This document shows positions 23,621 to 32,443 of a stretch of DNA of 64,000 bases, piece after piece. A model generated the notes under the pieces. The model made no database searches, was not told the DNA's origin, and saw only the letters and a program-made list of their open reading frames with translations. Position 1 is the stretch's first letter; every line of letters starts with the position of its first letter. The stretch is taken from positions 620,001-684,000 of the forward strand of contig NZ_PJNH01000001.1 in NCBI RefSeq assembly GCF_002844535.1, written 5' to 3'. The stretch comes from Halalkalibacillus sediminis (GTDB lineage Bacteria; Bacillota; Bacilli; Bacillales; Alkalibacillaceae). The position numbers and the translations under genes are program-made.

Positions 23621-24673
23621 TTATACATACTCCATTAGTATAAGTTGTGAATGAAAACCAGGCCCTAAAGCACCCAGAATGTGTTTTGTACCAGATTCAA
23701 GATTCTCTTGCTGCATTTTTTCTAAAAGTACGAAGAGGACAGTCGGGGATGACATATTGCCAAAATTCTTTAAGATATTAAATGAATGTTCTAATGAATG
23801 TTCTTCCAGTATGCATTTACTGATTTCCTCCAGTACTTTCTTTCCACCTGGATGGAGGATGAACGAATCTATTTCTTGTAATGTAATCTTATTATCGGTT
23901 AAAAAGTTGTCTGAATGGTCTTTCCAAAATGTCTTGATCAAACTTGGAATCTTTTTTGAAAAAATGACATGAAAACCATCATCCTGGACATCCCAGCCCA
24001 TTATGTCCATAGATTCTCTTTTTGTTCTTGAACTGGCTTCAGTCATCTTAAATCCACCAGTACTTAGTGGATGCTCATCACCTAATAATAGAACAGCTGC
24101 AGCCCCATCGCCGAAAAGAGCTGCTCCAACAATATTAGTACTGTTTAACTCATCGATATGAAATGCTACAGAAGAAAGCTCTACACACACTAAAATAACA
24201 GCTTCAGTAGGATGTGCCTTTAAATAGTCGTTAACCCTCGCTAATCCGACTGCTCCTCCTGCACAACCCAACCCAAACATAGGGACCCTAACAATATTTT
24301 CGTTAAAAGAGCACCTATTCATCAGGTGTACATCAAGTGAGGGTGTTAGGATGCCCGTACTAGTAACTGTAAAAAGGGCATCTATTTCACTATGATCCAT
24401 TGATGCTGAGTTTAGACATCGATCAACTGCTTTGCTTGCCAAATCAATTCCTTTTGATTCAAACAATTCATTTCGTTCAGAAAAAGAATGTGGCTGCTCA
24501 AACCACTCTTGTGGAACGACGAAATATCTTGAAGTGATTTCAGCTTGGTCAAAGACTGTTACATATTTCTCGAGTCTTCTTTCTGCAATATTTGATTGTA
24601 TAAACTTCTTAGCCTCAGTTTGATGGATTGTATGAGGTGGTATAGCCGTACCCACACGATAAATGAATGACAA
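23621..24673 (-). CDS. bpsA: Type III polyketide synthase (alkylpyrone synthase)
   Basis: A 350-residue chalcone-synthase-like enzyme. The catalytic Cys137 lies in GLGCAGGAVGL. The conserved His is in FILHPGGKKVLEE and the Asn in NFGNMSSPTVLFVL. It condenses fatty acyl-CoA with malonyl-CoA, probably to alkylpyrones, as BpsA (BcsA) does in B. subtilis. The start is a TTG at 24673 behind AAGGAAG. It leads a tight cluster with the methyltransferase and rhodanese genes. The SDR gene upstream is 58 nt away, with a promoter-like TATAAT in between. Confidence 0.9.
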   Translation of the reverse strand: MSFIYRVGTAIPPHTIHQTEAKKFIQSNIAERRLEKYVTVFDQAEITSRYFVVPQEWFEQPHSFSERNELFESKGIDLASKAVDRCLNSASMDHSEIDALFTVTSTGILTPSLDVHLMNRCSFNENIVRVPMFGLGCAGGAVGLARVNDYLKAHPTEAVILVCVELSSVAFHIDELNSTNIVGAALFGDGAAAVLLLGDEHPLSTGGFKMTEASSRTKRESMDIMGWDVQDDGFHVIFSKKIPSLIKTFWKDHSDNFLTDNKITLQEIDSFILHPGGKKVLEEISKCILEEHSLEHSFNILKNFGNMSSPTVLFVLLEKMQQENLESGTKHILGALGPGFHSQLILMEYV

Positions 24674-24731
24674 GGGACAAAACTTCCTTTTTTCTTTTAT
24701 CGTGTACTTAAATAATGGATATTATACTATT

Positions 24732-25511
24732 TTAGAAACCGTAAATGGTCATTCCACCATCGACCATCAAAGCTTGTCCAGTCATGTAGTTACTTGCATC
24801 TGAAGCCAAAAACACTGCCGGACCAGCGATTTCTTCAAGCTTTCCTATTCTTTCAAGTGGTGTACGATCAACAATATCTTGGACATACTGTTCATTTTTT
24901 AATAATTCCTCTGTTAGGGCAGTCGGGAAATACCACGGTCCAATCGCGTTCACATTAATACCATATTTCCCCCACTCAAGAGATAACGTCTTCGTCATCT
25001 GAATAAGAGCAGCCTTTGTCATGGCATAAACCACTCCGGTTCTTAAGGCGGTCACCCCTCCAACAGATGAGATAGAAATAATTTTCCCTTTTGCTCCTCT
25101 TTCTTTTAAATTTCTAGCTACATATTGTGATAGAAATAAGGCGCTTTTCATATTAGTATCAATGATTTGAGACCATTCTTCCTCAGTAACATTGAGAGCC
25201 TCACTTCGTATGTTCATTCCAGCATTGTTGACCAATATATCAATCGGCATTGTTTCTTTCATCATGTCCAGCTTGGAAGTTATATTAGAAATATCTGTAA
25301 CAGATGATGCTACATATACTACTTTAACTTGATAATCATTCTGTATTTGTGTTTTTAAGTTACTCAAGTCCTCTTCAGAACGAGATACGATGACTAAATT
25401 AGCTCCCGCCTCAGCATAAGCAATCGTAATTGCGCGTCCAATTCCTTTTGTTGCTCCAGTAATGAGTGCTGTTTTTCCTTTTAAATCAAATGATGGCAAA
25501 TAAGATTCCAT
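24732..25511 (-). CDS. SDR-family oxidoreductase
   Basis: A 259-residue classical short-chain dehydrogenase. The cofactor motif is TGATKGIG (18-25), NNAG lies at 95-98, and the catalytic Ser149, Tyr162 and Lys166 (YAMTK) are present, with NAIGPWYFPT after them and the C-terminal MTGQALMVDGG. Position 38-43 (NLVIVS) followed by SRS suggests NADP preference, as in FabG-like members. The substrate is unknown. Its place just upstream of the polyketide genes could mean a role in the same pathway, but this is inference; gluconate 5-dehydrogenase-like enzymes look similar. Confidence 0.85.
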   Translation of the reverse strand: MESYLPSFDLKGKTALITGATKGIGRAITIAYAEAGANLVIVSRSEEDLSNLKTQIQNDYQVKVVYVASSVTDISNITSKLDMMKETMPIDILVNNAGMNIRSEALNVTEEEWSQIIDTNMKSALFLSQYVARNLKERGAKGKIISISSVGGVTALRTGVVYAMTKAALIQMTKTLSLEWGKYGINVNAIGPWYFPTALTEELLKNEQYVQDIVDRTPLERIGKLEEIAGPAVFLASDASNYMTGQALMVDGGMTIYGF

Positions 25512-25578
25512 AATTATTCTCCTCTCAAATACGAATAAAGCTATCCTTCCCTAGGAAAAGAATAGCTCATTATTTTTG

Positions 25579-27078
25579 TTACCAATTATAAATTTTATTG
25601 TATTTTTGATCTAGATATTTAACAAGATATTCTGGGTTCAATCCTTCCCCAGTAACGTCTTGTAATAAGTTTAATGGTTGTTTCATACTTCCATGACGGT
25701 GAATGTTGTCATTCAACCAGTTTTTGATTGGAGACAGATCACCAGAATGAATAACTTCTTCTAGATCAAGTGTTTTACGCATCGACTGCTCTAATTGAGC
25801 TCCGTACATATAGCCAAGTGCGTAGGATGGGAAATATCCAAAACCTCCGCTAGACCAATGCACATCTTGTAAAACTCCATCTGAATCATTCTTTGGCTCA
25901 ATTCCTAAATAATCTTTCATCTTCTGATTCCAAAGTTCAGGTAGATCTTTTACTTCAATTTCTTGATTGATCAAACCTTTTTCTAATTCATAACGAATCA
26001 TAATATGCAGGGCATACGTCATTTCATCAGCTTCTATTCTAATAAAGCCTGGCTTAACTTCATTGATTGAACGATAAAATTGGTTTTTGTCGATATTCTT
26101 GAAGCTTTCTGGAGCATGTTCTAAGAATAAATCGTAATTCTTATCCCAAAAAGCTTTGCTTCTACCAACAAAATTCTCCCAGAATAAAGATTGGGATTCA
26201 TGGATGCCCATAGAAGTAGCATTACATACTGGTGTACGGTACAGTTCAGGATCAAAGCCTTGTTCATATAAGGCGTGACCCCCTTCATGAATGGTACCGA
26301 AAACAGCCATTCGAAAGTCTTGTTCGTCGTAACGAGTTGTTACTCGGACATCATTAGGGTTGAGTCCTGTAGCAAATGGGTGAACCGTCTCATCCAACCG
26401 TCCAGCGTCAAAATCGTATCCCATCTGTTCTAACACTTTAAGGGAGAATTTTTCTTGCTGATCTTTTGGAAAATGAGACAAAATCAAATTCGGATCTGGC
26501 TTGTCTTCTGATTGATTGACTTTGTCTAAAAGATTTGTGAGGTTATTTCTTAATTCCGGAAATACTTTATCGAGTGTCTCTACTGTGACACCAGGTTCGT
26601 AATTATCAAGCAACGCATCATAGCGGTTATCTTTATATCCCCAATACTCTGCGAAGCGGATGTTGAAATCAACAATTTTCTCAAGGTAAGGACGGAAAGT
26701 TTCGAAGTCATTGTTCTCTCTTGCCTCTTCCCACACCGATTCTGCAGTAGAAGTTAATTGGACGTACTCGGTGAACTCATTGATTGGAATTTTTCTTGAT
26801 TTATTATATTCTTTTTCGCATTCATCAATGGATGCCTTGATAATTTTATTATCAGAGTTTCTAAGCTGATCGATATAGTTCTTCATTTCATCTGAAGTGC
26901 TTAACTCATGGACTTTTTGAGCAAGGAATGATAATGTTTCTGTTCGCTGAGCTACACCTTTTTTAGGAGCTTTCGTTCTAAGGTCCCAGCCAATCAAGCC
27001 AGCTGCTTCTTCATATGCTTCTATTTGTTTGTAAAATTGCAAAAAGTTTTGTTCCATTTCTGTATAGCTTTTTTCCAA
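25579..27078 (-). CDS. ypwA: M32 family metallocarboxypeptidase (YpwA-like)
   Basis: A 499-residue zinc carboxypeptidase. HEGGH at 264-268 provides the HExxH zinc motif, with ESQS following in HESQSLFWENFVGR. DLRTKAPKKG near the start and the C-terminal GYFPSYALGYMYGAQ are family blocks. It should trim C-terminal residues with broad specificity. The start is placed at TTG 27078, behind GTAGAGGTG, which gives the usual length of about 500; the longer frame to 27189 would add 37 residues translated from the end of rlmL in another frame. It lies 16 nt downstream of rlmL. Confidence 0.92.
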   Translation of the reverse strand: MEKSYTEMEQNFLQFYKQIEAYEEAAGLIGWDLRTKAPKKGVAQRTETLSFLAQKVHELSTSDEMKNYIDQLRNSDNKIIKASIDECEKEYNKSRKIPINEFTEYVQLTSTAESVWEEARENNDFETFRPYLEKIVDFNIRFAEYWGYKDNRYDALLDNYEPGVTVETLDKVFPELRNNLTNLLDKVNQSEDKPDPNLILSHFPKDQQEKFSLKVLEQMGYDFDAGRLDETVHPFATGLNPNDVRVTTRYDEQDFRMAVFGTIHEGGHALYEQGFDPELYRTPVCNATSMGIHESQSLFWENFVGRSKAFWDKNYDLFLEHAPESFKNIDKNQFYRSINEVKPGFIRIEADEMTYALHIMIRYELEKGLINQEIEVKDLPELWNQKMKDYLGIEPKNDSDGVLQDVHWSSGGFGYFPSYALGYMYGAQLEQSMRKTLDLEEVIHSGDLSPIKNWLNDNIHRHGSMKQPLNLLQDVTGEGLNPEYLVKYLDQKYNKIYNW

Positions 27079-27094
27079 GTTAGACACCTCTACT

Positions 27095-28225
27095 TTATTT
27101 TTTACCGAAATATTGATGGTAGTCTGTTTTAATGAAGCCGTTGAAAAGTTTGCGTTTCTTCGTGGCTTTAGCTCCATAACATTTCTCAAAATAAGGGTAA
27201 GCGGTCATAATATATACACTCCATTTAGGGTAATCCTTCATGACTTTACCTAGATCACGATAGGTTTGTTCAACTACGTTCTTATCCCCTATTCGTTCAC
27301 CATATGGAGGGTTACCGACTAGGTACCCAATTTCGTCAGATGGACGCAAGTCTCGAACTTGCATTTGTTTAAAATCAATAAGATCACCAAGACCAGCTTC
27401 AATTGCATTTGCTTTTGCCATCTCAATCGCTCGATGGTCAATATCGGAACCAAGGATATTCAATGGTTGATCATAATTAGCAAGATCTTCTGCTTCTTCC
27501 CAGGCTTGATCCCATACACTACGCGGCAACAAATCCCAGTTTTCAGAGTCAAATTCACGGTTGAATCCTGGAGCAATATTTTGACCGATCAAAGCGGCTT
27601 CAATAGCAATTGTACCTGAACCAGTAAAAGGATCGACAAATGCATGCTCTGGTGTCCAGTTTGTCAGTTTGACTAAAGCAGCAGCAAGAGTTTCTTTCAA
27701 AGGTGCATCGCCTTGATGCGCTCGATAGCCGCGCTTATGCAAGCCTGTACCTGAACTGTCAATAGTCAGTGTCACTTTATCTTTTAAAATAGCGACCTCT
27801 ACTTTGTATTTATCCCCGTCTTCTTCAAGACGCCCACGTATGCCGTATGATTCTTGAAGTTTTGATACAATTGCCTTTTTGACAATCGATTGGCAGTCAG
27901 GGACGGAATAAAGCTTTGATTTATGAGATTTACCCACTACATGTATAAATGCATCTCTAGGTATCCATTGGTCCCACGGCAAAGCTTTTGTCCCTTCAAA
28001 TAAGTCTTCAAAAGAAAACGCATCAAATTCACCCATGAGTAACTTGACACGATCTGCCGTACGGAGCCAAAGATTTGTTCGAGCTATACCTGATAGGTCA
28101 GCTTCGAACTGTACTTTTCCGTTGTCTGTTTGTATTTGGGAATAACCTAAGCTTTTAACTTCATCTTTTACGATAGATTCTAGTCCCATTGCTGCGGTTG
28201 CGATTAATGTAACTTTAGAGGTCAA
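27095..28225 (-). CDS. RlmL/YpsC-like 23S rRNA guanine-N2 methyltransferase
   Basis: A 376-residue class I RNA methyltransferase. The N-terminal THUMP domain (about 45-155) is followed by the SAM-binding domain with DPFTGSGTIAIEAAL, LGSDIDHRAIEMA and the catalytic NPPYGERI near residue 300. It matches the YpsC family related to E. coli RlmL, which methylates 23S rRNA. The start is a TTG at 28225 behind GAAGGGATG. It lies directly downstream of rnpB, as in B. subtilis. The exact rRNA position modified cannot be read from sequence. Confidence 0.9.
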   Translation of the reverse strand: MTSKVTLIATAAMGLESIVKDEVKSLGYSQIQTDNGKVQFEADLSGIARTNLWLRTADRVKLLMGEFDAFSFEDLFEGTKALPWDQWIPRDAFIHVVGKSHKSKLYSVPDCQSIVKKAIVSKLQESYGIRGRLEEDGDKYKVEVAILKDKVTLTIDSSGTGLHKRGYRAHQGDAPLKETLAAALVKLTNWTPEHAFVDPFTGSGTIAIEAALIGQNIAPGFNREFDSENWDLLPRSVWDQAWEEAEDLANYDQPLNILGSDIDHRAIEMAKANAIEAGLGDLIDFKQMQVRDLRPSDEIGYLVGNPPYGERIGDKNVVEQTYRDLGKVMKDYPKWSVYIMTAYPYFEKCYGAKATKKRKLFNGFIKTDYHQYFGKK

Positions 28226-28304
28226 TTGAAGTCATCCCTTCAAAACTATATTAATATATCTTTAGGTTAACTATAATAACATTATGTAAACAAGGCATAA
28301 AAAG

Positions 28305-28702
28305 AGTGACCTGGAAGTGTTTGGTAAGCCATGTTCTGTACTTTAGTACTACAAACGGTGGTCAACCTCGTACGCCAGTAGTAATCATCTATCTACAAGC
28401 AATAGCTTGTCCTTCTGCACAGTTCATTTTCTTGCAGAAAGTGCCCCTACCTTATTTTGGGTTGCTCACTCGTGGGGTTTACCGCGTTCCACATTGATCG
28501 TTTCCGAGTCAATTTCGTCTCTGTGGCACATTAAAGGTAATCGAACCATATCAAAAGACTTAGGTTCTTTCCCTGCCGTTAGCCAACGAAGGCTACCTTG
28601 ACTTATGACTTCGTCAAGCACGAACACTACAAGCATCTCAGCTTGTGTGAGCATGGACTTTCCTCTCTGTTAACCAGAGCGATTACTTCAACACTTCCAA
28701 AT
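28305..28702 (-). ncRNA. rnpB: RNase P RNA, class B
   Basis: Read on the minus strand, the conserved core is plain: GAGGAAAGTCCATGCTC near the 5' end, GTAGTGTTCGTGC, the loop AACGGCAGGGAAA, GTGGAACGCGGTAAACCCC, then GTAGATAGATGATTACTACTGG, and GTACAGAACATGGCTTAC near the 3' end. Terminal GGAAGTGTT (28698-28690) and AACACTTCC (28321-28313) pair as helix P1. This is the Bacillus (type B) catalytic RNA that matures tRNA 5' ends. The place between gpsB and rlmL is the B. subtilis one. Open frames crossing it are not genes. Ends are given to within a few bases. Confidence 0.96.
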
Positions 28703-28759
28703 TCTAATTATGCCTGAACTCATGATTATAGCATATTTTCGAATGAAAATCTTTGTCAT

Positions 28760-29053
28760 TTATTGGTCGGAATATTTTCTCCCGAAAACAGCCTTTTCTA
28801 AGTTAGAAAGACGTTGTAATACATCATAGTTCACTTGACTTCTCGCCTGACCATTACTAGAGCTAGAAGTAGATTTAGCTGCCTTCAATCTCTCCACTTC
28901 TTCACTCAACCTAGATATTTCCTCATGGAATGTTTCATAATCTTGTATGACTACATCTAGAAACTCATCGACTTCATCTTGGTTGTACCCTCTCATAGAA
29001 GTTTTAAATTCCTTATCTAAAATTTGCTGACTGTCATAGTTCAATTTTTTCAA
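28760..29053 (-). CDS. gpsB: Cell-division regulator GpsB
   Basis: A 97-residue coiled-coil protein of the DivIVA family. The N-terminal membrane-binding and PBP-binding domain has [24 protein letters not shown] and a coiled coil (about 35-60). A Ser/Asn linker leads to the short C-terminal trimerisation region [14 protein letters not shown]. GpsB shuttles PBP1 between division and elongation sites. PonA (PBP1) is encoded about 3.4 kb away. The start is a TTG at 29053 with a perfect AGGAGG. It follows ypsA after 12 nt in the same direction, as in B. subtilis. Confidence 0.95.
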   Translation of the reverse strand: MKKLNYDSQQILDKEFKTSMRGYNQDEVDEFLDVVIQDYETFHEEISRLSEEVERLKAAKSTSSSSNGQARSQVNYDVLQRLSNLEKAVFGRKYSDQ

Positions 29054-29065
29054 GTTAACAACCTC

Positions 29066-29629
29066 CTATATCCATTCATCGTTCTCTTCTGTCATTTCCC
29101 GTGCCATATCTTCTAAATCAAATGATGATAAAACAATCAATTCGTAGGGGTTCATTTCTTGGTACGATCGTACTAAGTCATAAAAATATTTTGGTGAGCC
29201 CCCGTACTCCTCTTCAAAAACCATTAGGCAAGCATCCGTTTTTTCAATCATCCATCGATTTTTCATAACATATTGTTTCGGACTCTCATATGGTTTGTTC
29301 GTCAACACTTGGAAAAAATCAGCTTGATCACACATCTGTCGGTAAATAGTTTGACGATCTTCTTTCCATATCTTCTCTTGGTCTTTAAATGGTGGAATCA
29401 AGGCAATCTTAATAGGATATTCGTTCTTCAAGTCTTGTACGACATCGAAGCCCCATGCTTCAATACCCATTTGGCCTGAAACAACTATCCACTCTAAACC
29501 TTCTTCGATTAATTGAATTAGTTTTTTTCTAATGGCATTTTTAATGACAAGAACTTTTTGATCCTCGTCACTAAATATATTCAATTCGTGTGGTTTATAA
29601 CCAGTAATATACAAAGATTTTATTTCCAT
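29066..29629 (-). CDS. ypsA: YpsA family protein (DUF1273, SLOG fold)
   Basis: A 187-residue protein with the YpsA pattern: LYITGYKPHELNIF at the start, GLEWIVVSGQMGIEAWGFD (the glycine-rich nucleotide-binding part of the SLOG fold), then ALIPPF, KPYESPKQYVMKNRWMIEKTDACLMVF and GSPKYFY. YpsA is linked to cell-division control and oxidative stress in Firmicutes; its ligand is not settled. There is no Shine-Dalgarno sequence before ATG 29629. Instead TATACT (29641-29636) lies 6 nt upstream, just after a terminator, so the mRNA may be leaderless. gpsB follows directly. Confidence 0.9.
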   Translation of the reverse strand: MEIKSLYITGYKPHELNIFSDEDQKVLVIKNAIRKKLIQLIEEGLEWIVVSGQMGIEAWGFDVVQDLKNEYPIKIALIPPFKDQEKIWKEDRQTIYRQMCDQADFFQVLTNKPYESPKQYVMKNRWMIEKTDACLMVFEEEYGGSPKYFYDLVRSYQEMNPYELIVLSSFDLEDMAREMTEENDEWI

Positions 29630-29643
29630 ATGTATAGTATACC

Positions 29644-29670
29644 AAAAAAGAGCTAGTAAGTACTAGCTCT
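29644..29670 (-). terminator. Terminator of cdd
   Basis: Read on the minus strand, AGAGCTAGT and ACTAGCTCT form a 9-bp stem with a 4-nt loop and are followed by TTTTTT. Confidence 0.85.
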
Positions 29671-29701
29671 GTGGGAATTTCACCAAAAATGGTAAGCGGT
29701 T

Positions 29702-30112
29702 TTATTTTTCTTGACCATCCATTAGATCTTGAGGATCAAAACTAAATGGTAAAAGTTCTTGGACACTCGTTTCTTGTGTTTCCATGTCTTTATTACTGAT
29801 GATCACTTTCATATCTTGATCGAAAAACTCACTCATCACTTGTCTGCATGAGCCACATGGTGGCACGGGCCTTTTAGTGTTAGCTATAACTGCCAAAGCT
29901 TCAAATTCCCTTTCCCCTTCAGAAATAGCTTTGAATATGGCTACTCTTTCTGCACAACATGCAACTGGATAGGCTGCGTTTTCAATATTACATCCTTTAT
30001 ATAACTTACCGTTTTTTGTTAAGAGTACTGCTCCTACAGGAAATTTGGAATAAGGTACATAAGCTTGATCCAACATTTCTTTCGCTGCCGACACTAGCTC
30101 TTCGCTCTTCAT
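29702..30112 (-). CDS. cdd: Cytidine deaminase
   Basis: A 136-residue zinc enzyme that deaminates cytidine and deoxycytidine in pyrimidine salvage. Zinc ligands are Cys53 in CCAERVAIF (with the catalytic Glu55) and Cys86 and Cys89 in PPCGSCRQ. The three-Cys set is the small tetrameric type. KGCNIENAAYPV binds the nucleoside; the residues between AAY and CAER are less usual than in B. subtilis. It has its own terminator and lies downstream of yppE. Confidence 0.95.
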   Translation of the reverse strand: MKSEELVSAAKEMLDQAYVPYSKFPVGAVLLTKNGKLYKGCNIENAAYPVACCAERVAIFKAISEGEREFEALAVIANTKRPVPPCGSCRQVMSEFFDQDMKVIISNKDMETQETSVQELLPFSFDPQDLMDGQEK

Positions 30113-30143
30113 TGTTGCTCCCCCTTGTAATGCCTGTTCTTCT

Positions 30144-30494
30144 CTATTTGTTCGTCTGATCGAGTATAATATCTAAATTATATAGGACCGAGTGATATAA
30201 TTCCATGAAACGTTTCTTTCGTACATCATGAAAGAAGCTATGAAGCATTAAAATCTCCAAATTATCTTTAGTGTTCTCTATTTGATTTGGGAACAATGGG
30301 ATTTGATGAACAATCGATTGGGCATCAGTTTCCCACTTTTCTATTCTTTCAAATAGTGGAATTGTGATTTCCTTGATTTCTTCAAAGTCATCGTGGTTCT
30401 TTCGATCGTATTTCTTTCCGTTCAAGTATCTATCAATCGAGTCCTCTAATATATTATTTTTCAACTCAGTAGTCAGCCGTAAAAATTCTTCCAT
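30144..30494 (-). CDS. yppE: YppE family protein (DUF1798)
   Basis: A 116-residue all-helical protein with the YppE pattern: EFLRLTTELKNNI near the start, FERIEKWETDAQ in the middle, and LEILMLHSFFHDVRKKRFMELYHSVLYNLD at the end. It forms a small helical bundle in B. subtilis; its function is unknown. ATG 30494 is used since a GTG three codons earlier sits on the AGGTGA ribosome site. The position next to yppC matches B. subtilis. Confidence 0.85.
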   Translation of the reverse strand: MEEFLRLTTELKNNILEDSIDRYLNGKKYDRKNHDDFEEIKEITIPLFERIEKWETDAQSIVHQIPLFPNQIENTKDNLEILMLHSFFHDVRKKRFMELYHSVLYNLDIILDQTNK

Positions 30495-30547
30495 TAATTT
30501 CACCTAGCTTTCGTTACTAATGTATCATGAATTCTTACGGCTAGCTA

Positions 30548-30667
30548 TCATTTCTTGTTGATTCCCTTAGAAAGATCGTCCATTCTCTTTCTTAATTGAT
30601 TCAACTGATTTTCCAATCCGATGAGCGAATGAATCAACTGATGCTTTCCTACTTTATCTTTTTGCAT
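30548..30667 (-). CDS. Small hypothetical coiled-coil protein, 39 aa
   Basis: A short frame missed by length cut-offs. ATG 30667 follows a near-perfect AGGAGGAGACGTT ribosome site. The product begins MQKDKVGKHQLIHSLIGLEN and continues with a heptad-like QLNQLRKRMDDLSKG stretch, ending KK. The strong ribosome site, the sensible length and its place between yppE and yppC, in the same direction, support expression. In B. subtilis a small yppD gene occupies this place, but similarity to it could not be checked. No function can be given. Confidence 0.6.
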   Translation of the reverse strand: MQKDKVGKHQLIHSLIGLENQLNQLRKRMDDLSKGINKK

Positions 30668-30788
30668 AACGTCTCCTCCTAGTATCTGATAAAGTAGAGA
30701 TTAGACAAGTAAACCTTAATACCTTCAAGTAAGACAAAACAAGAAGAATACTAACAAAAGAAGTTAAGAAAACTCTTTATTCGACAAT

Positions 30789-31721
30789 CTAATTTTTAAC
30801 TCTTTCCACCATTCGTATTTTGTTGCGTTTTTGATAAAAGGATCGGTCTAGCTGATCAGGATTCTTCATCGCCTCATCTTTAAACCATTTCTTCTTAATT
30901 CTTTTTTGTGTGGACCAATCCACTTGATTATAATCCAGATGATGGACTGTATAATGATATACTTTCTCAAGAGGTAGATTAGAAAAGTGTTGTTGGTCCA
31001 TATATTGCTCATACTCATAGCGACTTCCAGTAACCTCTGTATTTACGGCGAAATCCTTAATCAAAGGATACAAATATGGATAAAACAATAGATTCGCTAT
31101 TTTTTTCCCAATAGAAATCCTATGATTCAAATTGCGAAACCTTGAAATGAAAGTACCATAGACTCTCCCTCGTCTCGTCGGTAACAAAACAGCATTAAGA
31201 TGAAGAAGATCTTGTGACATGAACGTCATCTTATGGAAAACTTTTTCTTCGTAGGGGTAATGGGTCATAATAGGCTTTTCGATTATATTTTGTTCATTGA
31301 CAATTTGTGCGTACATAAGCTTATCAAGAGATTGCTTTTGATAGAAATCATACCAAATGTCTTCCATGAATTTAGATACGTGAAAATACTTCAATAAAAA
31401 GAAAAGTGGTGTTTTATTCTCTTTCGAAAGCTTATAGATTAGTAACTGGGGATAAGCATCCTGGAATATATACCAATTGATATTTTCAAATGTCAGGTAT
31501 AGTGACTTGCGCTCATGTTCTGGTAGTAAGCCTCTATACGTGTGAGATTGCAAATCACACATATTGTATCCTGCATTTCTTGAGACCATGCTGGCTAACA
31601 ATGCCCATTTAACTTCAGGAATTTCTTTATAGAAGTTTTGATAAGCTTTTGTTCGGGTAATATTGTTCTGATTGTGCTTATGGGTTTCTTCTCTTATATA
31701 ATCAACAATCAACGGAAACAT
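30789..31721 (-). CDS. yppC: YppC family protein (DUF2515)
   Basis: A 310-residue soluble protein with DUF2515 features: NITRTKAYQNFYKEIPEVKWALLASMVSRNAGYNM in the first quarter, ENINWYIFQDAYPQLLIY, and LPTRRGRVYGTFISRFRNLNHRI. No catalytic motif or transmembrane segment is recognised. It is divergent from recU. Function unknown; in B. subtilis the gene is also beside recU-ponA. Confidence 0.82.
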   Translation of the reverse strand: MFPLIVDYIREETHKHNQNNITRTKAYQNFYKEIPEVKWALLASMVSRNAGYNMCDLQSHTYRGLLPEHERKSLYLTFENINWYIFQDAYPQLLIYKLSKENKTPLFFLLKYFHVSKFMEDIWYDFYQKQSLDKLMYAQIVNEQNIIEKPIMTHYPYEEKVFHKMTFMSQDLLHLNAVLLPTRRGRVYGTFISRFRNLNHRISIGKKIANLLFYPYLYPLIKDFAVNTEVTGSRYEYEQYMDQQHFSNLPLEKVYHYTVHHLDYNQVDWSTQKRIKKKWFKDEAMKNPDQLDRSFYQKRNKIRMVERVKN

Positions 31722-31816
31722 TTTGTCAGTCCTTTTTGTCCTTCAATTTGTCATAGTATATCCAATTTCACATGTTTTAAAATTTGATATAATAGTTCTG
31801 ATAGGAGGAATTCGAT

Positions 31817-32443
31817 TTGAACTATCCAAAAGGAAGCATTAAACGCTCCCAATCTGTTCAATCTCCCAAAGCTTCACCTAAGAGCCCTAAGCAATATGGG
31901 AACCGAGGTATGACCCTCGAAAAAGAAATCGTCGAATCGAATAGTTATTATTTAGAGTCAGGTAAAGCTGTTATCCATAAAAAGCCTACCCCCATTCAGG
32001 TAGTGCAAGTCGATTACCCTAAGCGTAGCGCTGCTGTTATAAAAGAAGCCTATTATCAACGGCCTTCTACAACTGACTTTAATGGCGTTTATAATGGTTT
32101 ATATATTGATTTTGAAGCAAAGGAGACAAAGAACAAGAACTCATTACCATTTTCAAATATTCATGAGCATCAGGTGAATCATATGCTTCAAGTGGAGCAA
32201 CAAGGTGGTATCAGTTTTTTTATCATCAGATTCACTAGCAGAAATGAAACTTTTTTGTTGCCCATACGTCCCTTTATAGAGGTGTGGAATCAACAATTTG
32301 ATGGAAAGAGAAAATCACTTTCCTATACATTCATTAAAGAAAGCGGTTATTTAATTCCTTTTACATTTCAAGCAAAAGTTAATTATATTGATGTCATTGA
32401 CCGCGTTTATATAACTGGAGGAGATCACGATGAGTCAAAATGA
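31817..32443 (+). CDS. recU: Holliday junction resolvase RecU
   Basis: A 208-residue endonuclease that resolves Holliday junctions in recombination and chromosome segregation. It begins MNYPKGSIKRSQS, with GNRGMTLEKEIVESN, the substrate loop TTDFNGVYNGLYIDFEAKET (which holds the catalytic Asp and the E-x-K pair) and GGISFFIIRF. The start is a TTG at 31817 behind AGGAGGAATTCGAT. Its end overlaps ponA by 14 bp, the conserved recU-ponA operon that couples recombination and wall synthesis genes. Confidence 0.95.
   Translation: MNYPKGSIKRSQSVQSPKASPKSPKQYGNRGMTLEKEIVESNSYYLESGKAVIHKKPTPIQVVQVDYPKRSAAVIKEAYYQRPSTTDFNGVYNGLYIDFEAKETKNKNSLPFSNIHEHQVNHMLQVEQQGGISFFIIRFTSRNETFLLPIRPFIEVWNQQFDGKRKSLSYTFIKESGYLIPFTFQAKVNYIDVIDRVYITGGDHDESK

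Noticed and set aside
25579-27189. N-terminal extension of the M32 peptidase by 37 residues
   Set aside because: The extension is translated from the end of rlmL in another frame; a TTG with a good ribosome site at 27078 gives the normal family length.
28306-28654. Three open frames of 62-64 codons on both strands
   Set aside because: They lie entirely within RNase P RNA, whose conserved core explains the sequence.
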